Shown here piece after piece: positions 32,568 to 41,940 of a stretch of DNA of 64,000 bases (positions are counted from its first letter, which is position 1; every line of letters begins with the position of its first letter). Under the pieces are notes generated by a model, which saw only the letters and a program-made list of their open reading frames with translations, made no database searches and had not been told where the DNA came from. The position numbers were made by a program, and so were the translations under genes. Origin of the DNA: Muribaculaceae bacterium (lineage in GTDB: Bacteria > Bacteroidota > Bacteroidia > Bacteroidales > Muribaculaceae); NCBI GenBank assembly GCA_017940245.1, contig JAGAYZ010000021.1, forward strand, positions 17,408 through 81,407, given 5' to 3'.

Positions 32568-33773
32568 ATGAAGAAATTTTTACTCTTCGCAGCCGTTGCT
32601 GCAACGATGATGAGCGCAAACGCTCAAGACTATGAAGTAGTAAAGGCTTGGGGTAGCACTGACGTGCCCACCAGCGCCGATTGCCGTCAAGGCGTGGGTA
32701 TGAACGGTAAGTTCTACATTAACCACAAAGGAACGGCAGCAACCGAAACGACCGAAGCCGTGGCACCCTATGTAATGGTTTACGGCGAGAATGGACTCGC
32801 CAACGAGCAATTCCCCGGTGGTCCCAACTGCGGTATCAACAAGGATCAGGCCGGTCACCTCATCGTGAGTTTGGCCACTTTCCCCGGTGCCACCAGCTGG
32901 GTGTTTGATGACGAAACTCCCATGATTCGAGTAATTGACCCCGAAACGGCCGAAGTTACCGACCTGCCCCTGGGTGGCGGGGCTACCTTCCCCGGACGTC
33001 TCGACATGTTTGGAACGGCCTATGGTGACCTTTTGGAAGCAGGTGAACTTTATCTGCCTTATTCGGTAACCTCTGCACCGAACAGCGAAACATTTAATGG
33101 CACTATTGCCCGCTATTATTACGAAGGTGGCGAGGTTCTGGGTGAAGATTGCTACAACCCGCTGTTGACCCCCGTTCCCGGTATAGACAACATGACCACG
33201 GTTAATGCCGTAGTTGATGCCGACGGCAATGACGCTATTTTCTACTATAACCGTGGCGGTAATCCTTACTTGTACTATTTCAACGGCGACAATCTAGAAG
33301 GTGAGCAAATTGCCATTCCCACAACTGACGATGGCATCATGCGCAGCAACCAAGCAGGAGCCAACTTCTTTGCAATGGATGGCAAAAACTTTGTAGTATA
33401 TCCTTGTGGAAAAGCCACAAATGCTTACTTCGATGGTTTCGCCATTCTGGAAGTTGGTGCCGATGCTCCCTTGTTCATCAAGGAGCCTACCGTGAGCGTC
33501 GCTCCGAATGCATTCCAGTCGAACTGGCTGAATGTGGAGGTTGACGGCAACGTGGCCACCATCTACCAGTATGTTCCCGGCAAGAGCATGGAAGTTTACA
33601 CCATGACTCCGATCACCACTGCCGTGAAGGACGTTAATGCTCAGAAGAATGTGGCTGGCGTACAATATGTGAATGCCGCAGGACAAATGAGCGCCGTTCC
33701 CTTCGAGGGCATCAACGTGAAGGTGACCAGTTACACCGATGGCACTAAGGCTGCCACCAAGGTCATCAAGTAA
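32568..33773 (+). CDS. Secreted protein with type IX-like C-terminal tail
   Basis: 401 residues: signal peptide MKKFLLFAAVAATMMSANAQ, a beta-rich body that looks propeller-like (repeated short strands with NKDQAGHLIVSL, IDPETAEVTDLPLGG), and a C-terminal tail GVQYVNAAGQMSAVPFEGIN...DGTKAATKVIK. Such tails (Y-x-x-x-G-Q, G-x-N, D-G-T-K, terminal K-x-I-K) fit the type IX secretion sorting domain, which directs export across the outer membrane and removal of the tail. Whether this genome has the Por/Gld machinery cannot be seen here. Paralogous in ends and layout to the next gene. Substrate or ligand unknown. Confidence 0.75.
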   Translation: MKKFLLFAAVAATMMSANAQDYEVVKAWGSTDVPTSADCRQGVGMNGKFYINHKGTAATETTEAVAPYVMVYGENGLANEQFPGGPNCGINKDQAGHLIVSLATFPGATSWVFDDETPMIRVIDPETAEVTDLPLGGGATFPGRLDMFGTAYGDLLEAGELYLPYSVTSAPNSETFNGTIARYYYEGGEVLGEDCYNPLLTPVPGIDNMTTVNAVVDADGNDAIFYYNRGGNPYLYYFNGDNLEGEQIAIPTTDDGIMRSNQAGANFFAMDGKNFVVYPCGKATNAYFDGFAILEVGADAPLFIKEPTVSVAPNAFQSNWLNVEVDGNVATIYQYVPGKSMEVYTMTPITTAVKDVNAQKNVAGVQYVNAAGQMSAVPFEGINVKVTSYTDGTKAATKVIK

Positions 33774-33790
33774 CACCTTAATTCATTAAC

Positions 33791-33821
33791 GAGAAAGGCT
33801 CGTAGCTCTCGGGCCTTTCTC
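33791..33821 (+). terminator. Terminator after the 32568 gene
   Basis: GAGAAAGGC (33791-33799) pairs with GCCTTTCTC (33813-33821); the right arm ends in a T-rich stretch. Suggests the next gene has its own promoter. Confidence 0.7.
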
Positions 33822-33860
33822 AATTAATTTCACCTCTGATTATCCAAGATTCAACCTAAA

Positions 33861-33874
33861 TTTTAATAACCAAA
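33861..33874 (+). promoter_or_regulatory. Leader element TTTTAATAACCAAA, copy 2
   Basis: Identical to 32542-32555 and also ends exactly 12 bases before the ATG (33887). No clear -33/-7 promoter is visible before it. Confidence 0.5.
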
Positions 33875-33886
33875 TTTATTAGAGAA

Positions 33887-35599
33887 ATGAAAAAATCATT
33901 ACTTTTTGCAGGTTTGCTGGCAATGGGTTTGGCAGTTAACGCACAGAACCCCTTTGCCTACAATGCATCTACCGGTGAAATAGACGGAACAGATGTACCC
34001 GTAAATTACACGCTCAATGCCGATGCCGAACGTGTAGTCGTTGATTTCATCGATGCCACAGGCGCAGTGGCCAAGAGTGTGGAACTCGACGCCGACTTCC
34101 TCACCAAGGGTGAGCACAACGCCATGGTTTCACTCGAAGACCTTGACGGCGGTAACGAATACACCCTGGCCATCCGCGTCAAGGGTGCCGACATCGATGC
34201 TCCGGCTCAAGTGGGTCCCGTTTACACATTCTGGAGCCCCTATGGCATAGCCATCGACAACAACCCGTTAAGCACCAACTTTGGCCGCATTCTTGTGACT
34301 GAGTGCCAACCTAATGTAAACGCCAAGAACGCAACAACCGCTTACTGGACCTCTAACCAGCACAGTGGCGTAGGAGCAGGCATCTATGCCTTCGATCCTC
34401 AAATGAACCGCATCCAAAACCAAGATGGCACTTATGGCTTTGTCACCCCCGGCATCCAGGAGAGTTATTCTTATGCCGATTATGTTGCAGAAGGCGCAAC
34501 ATCGCCCGCCACAATGTCGCTGAAAAAAATTCGCATCACCAACGACGGCCGCATCTTCGTAGGTGGCGTTGATGTGAAGAATGGTCAGCCACTTTGGGAG
34601 GTGAATCCCGACAATCTGGCCGATTGGACTCCTTTCTTTGTTGGCGAAAAGAGCAAATTTGAAGAGACTGGTTACGACTGCAACCTGTATGATGCCGACG
34701 GCAATTTTGTGGCCGGTTATTCAGCTGCATTCGACGTGATGGGCGAAGGCGACAACTTAAAGCTTGTCAACTTGAGCGCAACACGCGGACAAGTCTTCAC
34801 TTATGGAAACTATAAAACGTTTGAGTATCCTATTGGAAGCGCAACAAGCTGGGATGCCGCAGCCGATGAAATGGATGAGGTGATTCCTTTGAGCCAGCAG
34901 TACACCATCAGCATCCAGAATGTGACGGTTGCCTACGATCCCAATGGCAACATTTGGTATGGACAGTACAGAGGTGCCCCAACTGAAGCAGAGCCCAGCA
35001 TCAAGCACGCCAGCAAGAATGCCGACGGAGAATGGGAAGAAGACTTCAGCATTGTAGCCAATGACAATTACACCTTCAACCGTGGCGGCGGTATCTCTTG
35101 CAGCCCCGACGGCTCAATGGTGGCTTTCTCTTCGGGTAACTTCAATTGCACCATCTACGATGTGGAATATGATGAGTTTGGCGCTCCTACACTCACCGAA
35201 AAGTATGTGATTAACTCCAGTAACAACTCTCAGGTGCGCGGCTTCAACGACATCGCATGGGACGTGGCTGGCAACCTCTATGGCTGTGACAACGGCAAGG
35301 AGACATTCACTTGCTTCCAGCTTCCCCGCAAGGCTGCTACTGCCGCTGGTGCTCCCAAGCGCATCAATAGCACTACCACCGAAGATCCTCTGGAAGTTCG
35401 CACTCCTCTGCGCGCAGAATATAACGTGATTGTGCCCGACACATCCACGGGCGTGCGCAACATCAGCAGCAAGACCGTCACCAGCGTTGAATACATCAAC
35501 ATGAACGGCCAGGTGAGCAACGTTCCGTTCAAGGGCGTGAACGTGGTGGTTACCAATTATGCCGATGGCACCAAGAGCACTGCCAAGATTGTGAAGTAA
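33887..35599 (+). CDS. Secreted propeller-like protein with type IX-like C-terminal tail
   Basis: 570 residues: signal peptide MKKSLLFAGLLAMGLAVNAQ, an N-terminal beta-sandwich-like segment (about 35-110), then a long region with propeller-like features (GRILVTECQ, KKIRITNDGRIFVGGVD, NVTVAYDPNGNIWYGQ, GISCSPDGSMVAFSSG, FNDIAWDVAGNLYGCDNG), and the tail SVEYINMNGQVSNVPFKGVN...DGTKSTAKIVK. The tail and signal peptide resemble those of the upstream gene, so the two are diverged paralogues or share an export route. Role unknown; binding of a carbohydrate or surface partner is a guess. Confidence 0.75.
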   Translation: MKKSLLFAGLLAMGLAVNAQNPFAYNASTGEIDGTDVPVNYTLNADAERVVVDFIDATGAVAKSVELDADFLTKGEHNAMVSLEDLDGGNEYTLAIRVKGADIDAPAQVGPVYTFWSPYGIAIDNNPLSTNFGRILVTECQPNVNAKNATTAYWTSNQHSGVGAGIYAFDPQMNRIQNQDGTYGFVTPGIQESYSYADYVAEGATSPATMSLKKIRITNDGRIFVGGVDVKNGQPLWEVNPDNLADWTPFFVGEKSKFEETGYDCNLYDADGNFVAGYSAAFDVMGEGDNLKLVNLSATRGQVFTYGNYKTFEYPIGSATSWDAAADEMDEVIPLSQQYTISIQNVTVAYDPNGNIWYGQYRGAPTEAEPSIKHASKNADGEWEEDFSIVANDNYTFNRGGGISCSPDGSMVAFSSGNFNCTIYDVEYDEFGAPTLTEKYVINSSNNSQVRGFNDIAWDVAGNLYGCDNGKETFTCFQLPRKAATAAGAPKRINSTTTEDPLEVRTPLRAEYNVIVPDTSTGVRNISSKTVTSVEYINMNGQVSNVPFKGVNVVVTNYADGTKSTAKIVK

Positions 35600-35622
35600 T
35601 TTCACTTCCTCATTCTAGCAAC

Positions 35623-35661
35623 GACATAAAAAGGCCCGCTTCCGGCGGGTCTTTTTATGTC
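35623..35661. terminator. Bidirectional terminator
   Basis: GACATAAAAAGGCCCGC (35623-35639) pairs with 35645-35661 with one G-T step and a 5-base loop. T-runs lie in both directions. Serves the convergent 33887 gene and the AgcS gene. Confidence 0.9.
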
Positions 35662-35684
35662 ATTTTATGTCATCAAATGAAACT

Positions 35685-37034
35685 TTACTCTTCTTTCATC
35701 GTTTCGTCGAGCCGGTTTTCCCACAAATAATAACGACTTTCCTTGACAAGAACTCCACTCAACAGAATCAAGGATAACAAGTTCGGAATGGCCATCAAGG
35801 CATTCATGCAATCGGCAACATTCCACACCACAACGAGATTGATCACACTGCCGGCAAACACGATCAAAATGTAGAGCACACGATAGGCATGAGTCCATCG
35901 CTTTCCCTTTAGATATTCCACAGCCATTTCGCCATAATAGCACCATCCCAGTATCGTTGTAAATGCAAACACACTCAGCGCCACCATCAAAAACGGTGTA
36001 CCCACATAAGGAATCTTGCTGAAGGCCATCTTAGTGAGCACGGCACCATCAGTGAAAGAAATGTCGGGATGAGCCAAGACACTACTCACCAGCACCACTC
36101 CGGTGATGGCACATATCACCACAGTGTCCCAGAACGTTCCTGTCGATGACACCAGCGCCTGACGCACCGGATTGCGCGTCTTGGCCGCAGCAGCCACTAT
36201 GGGTGCGGAGCCCAAGCCCGACTCATTGCTGAACAAGCCGCGGGCAATACCATATCTAGCAGCAAGAATCACAGCCCCTCCCACAAAACCGCCTCCGGCA
36301 GCGCTGGGATTGAACGCCGACTCGAAAATAAGTGTCACGGCTGGCCACAGAAACTGTCCGTTAAGAACCATGATATAAATACACCCCAACACATAGAACA
36401 GAGCCATAAACGGGACCAATGCTCCACAAACACGGGCGATTGATTTCACACCACCAATCACCACCGCTGCCACGAGAAAAGCCACCACGATACCGACAAT
36501 ATAGGTGGGAATGTGATAGGAATCATAGCACACGGTGCTGATGGCGTTGGCCTGGACAGAGGCACCAATACCCAGCGATGCACACATAGTGAAAACGGCA
36601 AACAACACAGCAAGCCACTTGAGTTTAAGCCCATGCTCAAGTGCATACATGGGGCCGCCCAACATGGAACCATCGGGCTGCTTTACGCGATACTTAATGG
36701 CAAGCAACCCCTCGGCATACTTGGTGGATATGCCGAACACACCCGTAAGCCAGCACCAGAACACAGCACCGGGGCCACCCAGTGCCACTGCAGTGGCTAC
36801 ACCCACAATGTTACCGGTGCCTATCGTCGCAGCCAGAGCCGTAGCCAGAGCACCAAACTGCGACACATCGCCATCCGAACCTTTATCGGCCGTTACCGAT
36901 AGTTTTATAGCCTTAAATAAATAGCGCTGCGGAAATCGCAATATCACAGTCAAGTATACATGTGTGCCTATCAGCATAATAATCATGGGCCATCCCCACA
37001 AATATGAGCTGAGAGTTTCAACAAATTCCATCAT
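35685..37034 (-). CDS. Sodium:alanine/glycine symporter (AgcS family)
   Basis: 449 residues, about ten membrane segments. AgcS-family blocks: ALATALAATIGTGNIVGVATAV (first sodium/substrate site), GPGAVFWCWLTGVFGISTKYAEGLLA, GGPMYALEHGLK and ARGLFSNESGLGSAPIVAAAAKT. Imports small neutral amino acids such as alanine or glycine with sodium. Lies 27 bases downstream of the LptF/G-type gene on the same strand and is probably cotranscribed. Confidence 0.95.
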   Translation of the reverse strand: MMEFVETLSSYLWGWPMIIMLIGTHVYLTVILRFPQRYLFKAIKLSVTADKGSDGDVSQFGALATALAATIGTGNIVGVATAVALGGPGAVFWCWLTGVFGISTKYAEGLLAIKYRVKQPDGSMLGGPMYALEHGLKLKWLAVLFAVFTMCASLGIGASVQANAISTVCYDSYHIPTYIVGIVVAFLVAAVVIGGVKSIARVCGALVPFMALFYVLGCIYIMVLNGQFLWPAVTLIFESAFNPSAAGGGFVGGAVILAARYGIARGLFSNESGLGSAPIVAAAAKTRNPVRQALVSSTGTFWDTVVICAITGVVLVSSVLAHPDISFTDGAVLTKMAFSKIPYVGTPFLMVALSVFAFTTILGWCYYGEMAVEYLKGKRWTHAYRVLYILIVFAGSVINLVVVWNVADCMNALMAIPNLLSLILLSGVLVKESRYYLWENRLDETMKEE

Positions 37035-37061
37035 GGCCGATTTTTTAATGGATATTAATGA

Positions 37062-39014
37062 TTAATCAATCTCGCTGGTATATTCCATGTCTCTGGTGTA
37101 TTTACCTTGTAGTATAGCCACCAGTTGATCGCATACGTTTACCGTTCGGGCGATGTCGCGCCGCAGATTGTGCTGATGCCGCTGCCCCACCAGATAAATG
37201 GGCAGACCGACAGGAAAGAAAATAGCGAGTGCTAGTCCTAATTTGGGATAATTAGTGATATGATAAGTGAGCAATTGACGGATGACCGGGAAATCCATCG
37301 CTTTGCCCAGCACCATCTGGTCACGAGAATTTGAAAGATATTCAACCAAGTCTTCAACCTCTCGGGTCAGCAAACGCAAGGTGTCTTTGTCATAGCCCTT
37401 CTGGAAATAATCCACATATCCTTGGCGTCCATGATAACGTTGAAGAAATGACTCACACGACTGCTTCAGGGCCTTGCTCATTTCTACAGCTTGCGATTCG
37501 TCCATCTCATTGATGATTACTTCTTTCATTTCAAGTTTGCGCGTTTGGTGCAAACCTGTGATGCGGCGCAAAGCGTTCATCCAGGCATCGGGGTTAAACA
37601 CGGCCGAATCGTTTACGGCCTTCTTGGTCAAGAACACACCTAGCGGCAAAAGTACTGCCGAGCTCAGCCAGATGCCTTCCCACACGAGCCAGCGGCCATC
37701 ACGGGCCAGCTTGTAGCCCATGTTGTCGATCATATAATAGAAAATGAACAGTATCACCGAAATCACTACTGGCATACCCAATCCACCCTTTCGGATGATG
37801 GCACCCAAGGGCGCTCCGATGAAAAAGAAAATCAAACATGCCAACGAAAGTGTGAATTTCTTGTGCATCTCTATGCCATGTCGCCTGATGGTGTAAAGGT
37901 CGTCATTGAGCGTGAGCCCGCGGAATGCATTATCTTGCTGCACACTGGTTGCCTGCTGGATGGCATGGTCTATAACCGCCGAACGCGACGTGGGCGTGAG
38001 CGATTTCATAATCGAATCAAAGTCTACCGGGTGCTTCATTGCCACCGGGCGCACCATCTCTTGAACCGGACGTCCGCCATCTCTCGATGTCATGCGGCGG
38101 GTTGGCACTCCCACCACGGGCAGCGAATGTAGCTCTTGAGATATGACACGGCCTGTGCTATCCACTTTTACCTGCACCGAGTCGATTGTGCGCCTTAACT
38201 CGGCAATGTTCTTGCCCACATACTGCTGGCGCATCGACTCGTCGTCCATCCGAGTAAAGTTATCGTCATATTTAATGAGTATCTCTTTGTCGTGAAATGA
38301 TTCGCGCCGGTATAAGTCCTGACCCATCCTTGATGATGCTCCGCTATGCATTTCTTCATACCAGTTGCCTTGATACAGGTCGAGCACCAGGTGCTGTTTG
38401 TCGGGAGTCAAGCTCAGTCGTCCCGAGTCGGCCGATACAATGCGCGGACTGCTTGTTCCCGTCGACACGTCGTAGATGAGCAGGTTGTAGAGCATATCAT
38501 TGTCTTTACCTTTGCGCTTCACAAATAGGTTGTAACCTGGAATCTGTGTATAGACTGCGCCCTCTGGAATATCGAGCGTGGGCGACTTTTGACGCATGGA
38601 AAAGAGCAGCGTCCACATCTTCACTTGCGACTTGGGCAACACATTATTTTGGAAAAAGAACGCACCCACTGCCACACCCGAGAGCAGCACAATGAGCGGT
38701 ACCATCACTTTTACCAGTGATATGCCACTTGATTTCATGGCCGTGAGCTCAACATGCTCGCCCAGGTTGCCAAACGTCATTAGTGATGCCAGCAGGATGG
38801 CCAGAGGCAAAGCCAGTGGCACCATTGTCAGGGCAGCATAGAAAAACAATTCTGCCACCACATCTATACTCAAGCCCTTTCCCACCAGTTCATCAATGTA
38901 CCTCCACAGGAATTGCATCATCACGATGAACAAGCATATCATGAATGTCATCATGAAGAGTGGCAGAAAAGTCTTCAGCATGAAAATATATAGTTTCTTG
39001 ATGCGAAAACTCAT
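37062..39014 (-). CDS. LptF/LptG-family lipopolysaccharide permease
   Basis: 650 residues. Inner-membrane component of the LPS transport bridge (LptB2FG). N-terminal segments (FLPLFMMTFMICLFIVMM, AALTMVPLALPLAILLASLMTFG), the conserved ELTAMKSSGISL coupling-helix region, a periplasmic jellyroll (about 130-370), then TM segments (LSLACLIFFFIGAPLGAIIRKGGLG). About 200 extra C-terminal residues follow, with a charged region (KLEMKEVIINEMDESQ) and another hydrophobic hairpin (LGLALAIFFPVGLPIYLVG); E. coli LptF/G are about 360 residues. A single fused gene may serve both F and G roles, as seems usual in Bacteroidota. Confidence 0.9.
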   Translation of the reverse strand: MSFRIKKLYIFMLKTFLPLFMMTFMICLFIVMMQFLWRYIDELVGKGLSIDVVAELFFYAALTMVPLALPLAILLASLMTFGNLGEHVELTAMKSSGISLVKVMVPLIVLLSGVAVGAFFFQNNVLPKSQVKMWTLLFSMRQKSPTLDIPEGAVYTQIPGYNLFVKRKGKDNDMLYNLLIYDVSTGTSSPRIVSADSGRLSLTPDKQHLVLDLYQGNWYEEMHSGASSRMGQDLYRRESFHDKEILIKYDDNFTRMDDESMRQQYVGKNIAELRRTIDSVQVKVDSTGRVISQELHSLPVVGVPTRRMTSRDGGRPVQEMVRPVAMKHPVDFDSIMKSLTPTSRSAVIDHAIQQATSVQQDNAFRGLTLNDDLYTIRRHGIEMHKKFTLSLACLIFFFIGAPLGAIIRKGGLGMPVVISVILFIFYYMIDNMGYKLARDGRWLVWEGIWLSSAVLLPLGVFLTKKAVNDSAVFNPDAWMNALRRITGLHQTRKLEMKEVIINEMDESQAVEMSKALKQSCESFLQRYHGRQGYVDYFQKGYDKDTLRLLTREVEDLVEYLSNSRDQMVLGKAMDFPVIRQLLTYHITNYPKLGLALAIFFPVGLPIYLVGQRHQHNLRRDIARTVNVCDQLVAILQGKYTRDMEYTSEID

Positions 39015-39122
39015 TTCATATAAACCATTTATCCTGCAAAATTAGTCGAAATTATTCATTCACACATTATGCGGCTTGGAATTTTTAGCATTACCACGAG
39101 GCAAAACATGAATTTTGACAAG

Positions 39123-40967
39123 TCACGCCAGCGAAATATGCATCTGGCAGGCGGCACAGTCGCAGTCGACCTGCAGTAGCGTGGAACCAGATCGCAAATA
39201 CAGATGAGCAGGCATAGCGATTGCCTTTTTGTCACGCCGGCATGCTCCCAATTCGCGACGGATACAATAACGAGTGACCATCACTTCCCTACCTTTTAGC
39301 GGGGTTTCGGACGGCATCACTTCCAGAGCGGGTTCGATGGCTGTCACGCCGTGTTCGCGATATAGTTTTTCGGCCAAATGGTTAGCCACATTGTCGGCAC
39401 TAACTAATTTGGCAGCAAAGCAAGGTGCATCTTTCTGTTCGGGACGACGGCGGTCGGTCGCATACGACACCTGTTGAGCCCGGTCGAGCCATTTGATGGC
39501 CTCTCGCCGCAACTGAGCCAACAATGATGCCGGAATAAAACGGTCGCCCACCACACGGGCCTCACGCAGCGTGTAGATGGTGTCGCCCAACTTGCCCAAT
39601 TCAGTACGCTGCCGCCCTTCTTGTGAAGTGCGGGCCAATTCCAGCGCCGTAGCATTAACGGCATGAGTCACACGATTTCCACGCTCATCGGCTAGCGACA
39701 GCCGCAACTGATCGCCCACGATGTCCAATGTCGCATCTAGAGCAATACGGCGCTGGGCCGATGGGCGAGAAAGGACATCATTCATCATTTTGTCGAAAGT
39801 TCGGTATATCTTAGTACCACGCGCAATTGACACCGGCTGGTTCAGCACCACGTCACGACCATGGACCTCATTGACACGCATACCCGTAAACGCTCCACTC
39901 GCACCGATAAAACTCAGTCCATCGCCATTAGCGACAACTCGATCGCTTTCAATGCGCAACACTCGCCCATTAACGCTCTGAACTTTTCCCAGATACTCTC
40001 CTTGCGATTTTGGCGTATCGATTGATGCCATTTTTAGTGTTGTAGGAGCCGGATGGCCTTCAATGAAATATGAGGTAAACGAACGATTGAAACTGCGTTC
40101 CAGACATGGCTCAAACGTATAAGTGGATTGTCCTACTGACGCACGTGAATAACGGTCGGGGTGAGAATCTATAATCGCATCGATGGCACGACGATAATAG
40201 GCCACAACATTTTTCACATATCCCACATCCTTGAGACGTCCTTCAATTTTGAACGACGACACACCAGCATCGAGCATCTGCTCTAGGTGCCCACTCTGAT
40301 TCATGTCGCGTAACGAGAGCAAATGCTTCCCTGATATCAATTTGCGACCCCGCTCGTCTTCCAGGTCAAATGGCAAGCGGCACACTTGCGCACACTCACC
40401 GCGATTTGCGCTTCGCCCCATGATGGCTTGGCTGGCCTGGCATCGGCCACTATAACACACACACAGGGCTCCATGCACAAAGGCTTCCAGGGGTACTTTC
40501 ACCGCTTGGCGAATTGCTGCAATCTCGCTAAGAGAAAGTTCACGAGCCATGACTAGTTGTGAAAAACCCAGAGCTTCCAAAAAACGGGCCTTCTCGGGAG
40601 TACGCAGGTCGCATTGTGTGCTGGCATGTAGCGCAATGGGTGGCAAATCAAGACGAAGTAGAGCCATGTCTTGAACAATGAGCGCATCCACTCCGGCACG
40701 ACACAAGTCATGCACCAACCGCTCCACTTGACGCAATTCATGATCATAGACAATGGTATTGACTGTAGCATAAACTCGAGCATCGAACTGGTGCGCATAA
40801 TCGCACACCCGCCTTATGTCACTCACATCGTTACCCGCCTGAGCACGCGCGCCAAATTGGTTGGCCCCCATATACACCGCATCGGCGCCATGACGGATTG
40901 CCTCGATGGCTACATCGGCATCGCGTGCCGGTGCTAGGAGTTCTATTTTTCTACCTGCTGATTTCAT
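39123..40967 (-). CDS. U32-family protein (RlhA/YegQ-like)
   Basis: 614 residues from the ATG at 40967 (KSAGRKIELLAPARD follows); the in-frame ATG at 41015 lies upstream of the likely promoter and is rejected. U32 blocks: HGADAVYMGANQFGAR, HASTQCDLRTPEKARFLEALG, GALCVCYSGRCQASQ, NRGECAQVCRLPF and SFKIEGRLKDVGYVKNVV. The four cysteines around GRC...GEC...VC probably bind an Fe-S cluster, as in family members that hydroxylate rRNA or tRNA (RlhA, TrhP). The C-terminal extension ends with CDCAACQM. RNA hydroxylation is more likely than proteolysis, despite the peptidase name. Confidence 0.88.
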   Translation of the reverse strand: MKSAGRKIELLAPARDADVAIEAIRHGADAVYMGANQFGARAQAGNDVSDIRRVCDYAHQFDARVYATVNTIVYDHELRQVERLVHDLCRAGVDALIVQDMALLRLDLPPIALHASTQCDLRTPEKARFLEALGFSQLVMARELSLSEIAAIRQAVKVPLEAFVHGALCVCYSGRCQASQAIMGRSANRGECAQVCRLPFDLEDERGRKLISGKHLLSLRDMNQSGHLEQMLDAGVSSFKIEGRLKDVGYVKNVVAYYRRAIDAIIDSHPDRYSRASVGQSTYTFEPCLERSFNRSFTSYFIEGHPAPTTLKMASIDTPKSQGEYLGKVQSVNGRVLRIESDRVVANGDGLSFIGASGAFTGMRVNEVHGRDVVLNQPVSIARGTKIYRTFDKMMNDVLSRPSAQRRIALDATLDIVGDQLRLSLADERGNRVTHAVNATALELARTSQEGRQRTELGKLGDTIYTLREARVVGDRFIPASLLAQLRREAIKWLDRAQQVSYATDRRRPEQKDAPCFAAKLVSADNVANHLAEKLYREHGVTAIEPALEVMPSETPLKGREVMVTRYCIRRELGACRRDKKAIAMPAHLYLRSGSTLLQVDCDCAACQMHISLA

Positions 40968-40972
40968 TGTCA

Positions 40973-40980
40973 CAAAATTA
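40973..40980 (-). promoter_or_regulatory. TAATTTTG -7 box of the U32 gene
   Basis: The box ends 5 bases before the ATG at 40967, predicting a leaderless or near-leaderless mRNA. No clean -33 element is visible. Confidence 0.5.
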
Positions 40981-41053
40981 CAGCGAAATTGATGTTCACA
41001 CACGCAAAATTGCATTAAAAGATGTTATGCGGAACTTTTTAAGCACTTAACGC

Positions 41054-41084
41054 ATTGTGTTATAGAAAAAAGTTTGTAATTTTG
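41054..41084 (+). promoter_or_regulatory. bamD-rpoZ promoter
   Basis: ATTG (41054-41057), 19-base spacer, TAATTTTG (41077-41084). The -7 box is exact, the -33 has one mismatch. Leader of about 30 bases. Confidence 0.7.
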
Positions 41085-41117
41085 CAGGCTGAAATCGAAT
41101 ATACTTTCTAGCGAACG

Positions 41118-41921
41118 ATGAAGAAATATCTCACATTGCTGGCACTTATTGTCGTACTCACCTCTTGCGGAGAGTACAATAAAGTGCTGAAAAGTACCGA
41201 CTATAACTACAAATTTGAATTTGCCAAGCAAGCTTTCGAACAAAAACGCTATAATCAAGCCGCCACACTGCTCGAAAGCGTCATCCCTGTGTTCCGCGGC
41301 ACCGACAAGGGTGAGGAATCGCTCTATCTGTTAGGCATGAGCCACTACGAGAACAAGGACTACTTGACTGCTGGCACTTATTTTAAAAGTTATATACAGC
41401 ATTATCCGCGCGGCCAATATGCTGAGTCGGCACGCTTTTATGCCGGATATGGCTACTATCTGGATTCCCCAGAGCCACAGCTCGACCAGTCCGAGACATT
41501 AAAGGCCATAGAAGAACTGCAAGCCTTCCTCGACTACTTCCCCACCAGCGACAAGGTGGCCATCGCCCAAAGCGCCATCTTCGAGCTACAAGACAAACTG
41601 GTACTCAAGGAACTGGAAAATGCTCAGCTTTATTACAACTTGGGCAACTATATGGGCAACAACTATGAGAGTGCGGTGATCACGGCCAAAAACGCCATCA
41701 AAGATTACCCCTACAGCAAATATAAAGAGCAACTGGAAATGCTTGTGCTTAAGGCCCGCTACCGCGAAGCGAGCGAAAGCGTCGAAGAAAAGAAGGAAGA
41801 GCGATTCCGCACCGTGATCGACGAGTATTACGCCTTCATCAACGACTACCCCGACAGCTCCTTCCGCAAAGAAGCGGATGGCATCTTCAAAGTTGCCAAC
41901 AAATTTATTAACGGAAAATAA
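41118..41921 (+). CDS. bamD: BamD outer-membrane assembly lipoprotein
   Basis: 267 residues. Lipoprotein signal with lipobox LTSC, Cys17 as the lipidated residue. TPR-like helices follow: FEFAKQAFEQKRYNQAATLLESV, EESLYLLGMSHYENKDYLTAGTYFKSYIQHYP and AFINDYPDSSFRKEADGIF. Periplasmic partner of BamA in inserting outer-membrane barrels. Forms an operon with rpoZ (19-base gap). Diverges from the U32 gene. Confidence 0.93.
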   Translation: MKKYLTLLALIVVLTSCGEYNKVLKSTDYNYKFEFAKQAFEQKRYNQAATLLESVIPVFRGTDKGEESLYLLGMSHYENKDYLTAGTYFKSYIQHYPRGQYAESARFYAGYGYYLDSPEPQLDQSETLKAIEELQAFLDYFPTSDKVAIAQSAIFELQDKLVLKELENAQLYYNLGNYMGNNYESAVITAKNAIKDYPYSKYKEQLEMLVLKARYREASESVEEKKEERFRTVIDEYYAFINDYPDSSFRKEADGIFKVANKFINGK

Positions 41922-41940
41922 TTAATCACTTTCATATACA

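Noticed and set aside
40968-41015. Upstream start of the U32 gene at 41015
   Set aside because: The extra residues (MQFCVCEHQFRCNFVT) lie across the TAATTTTG promoter box and have no similarity to the family; the ATG at 40967 fits.
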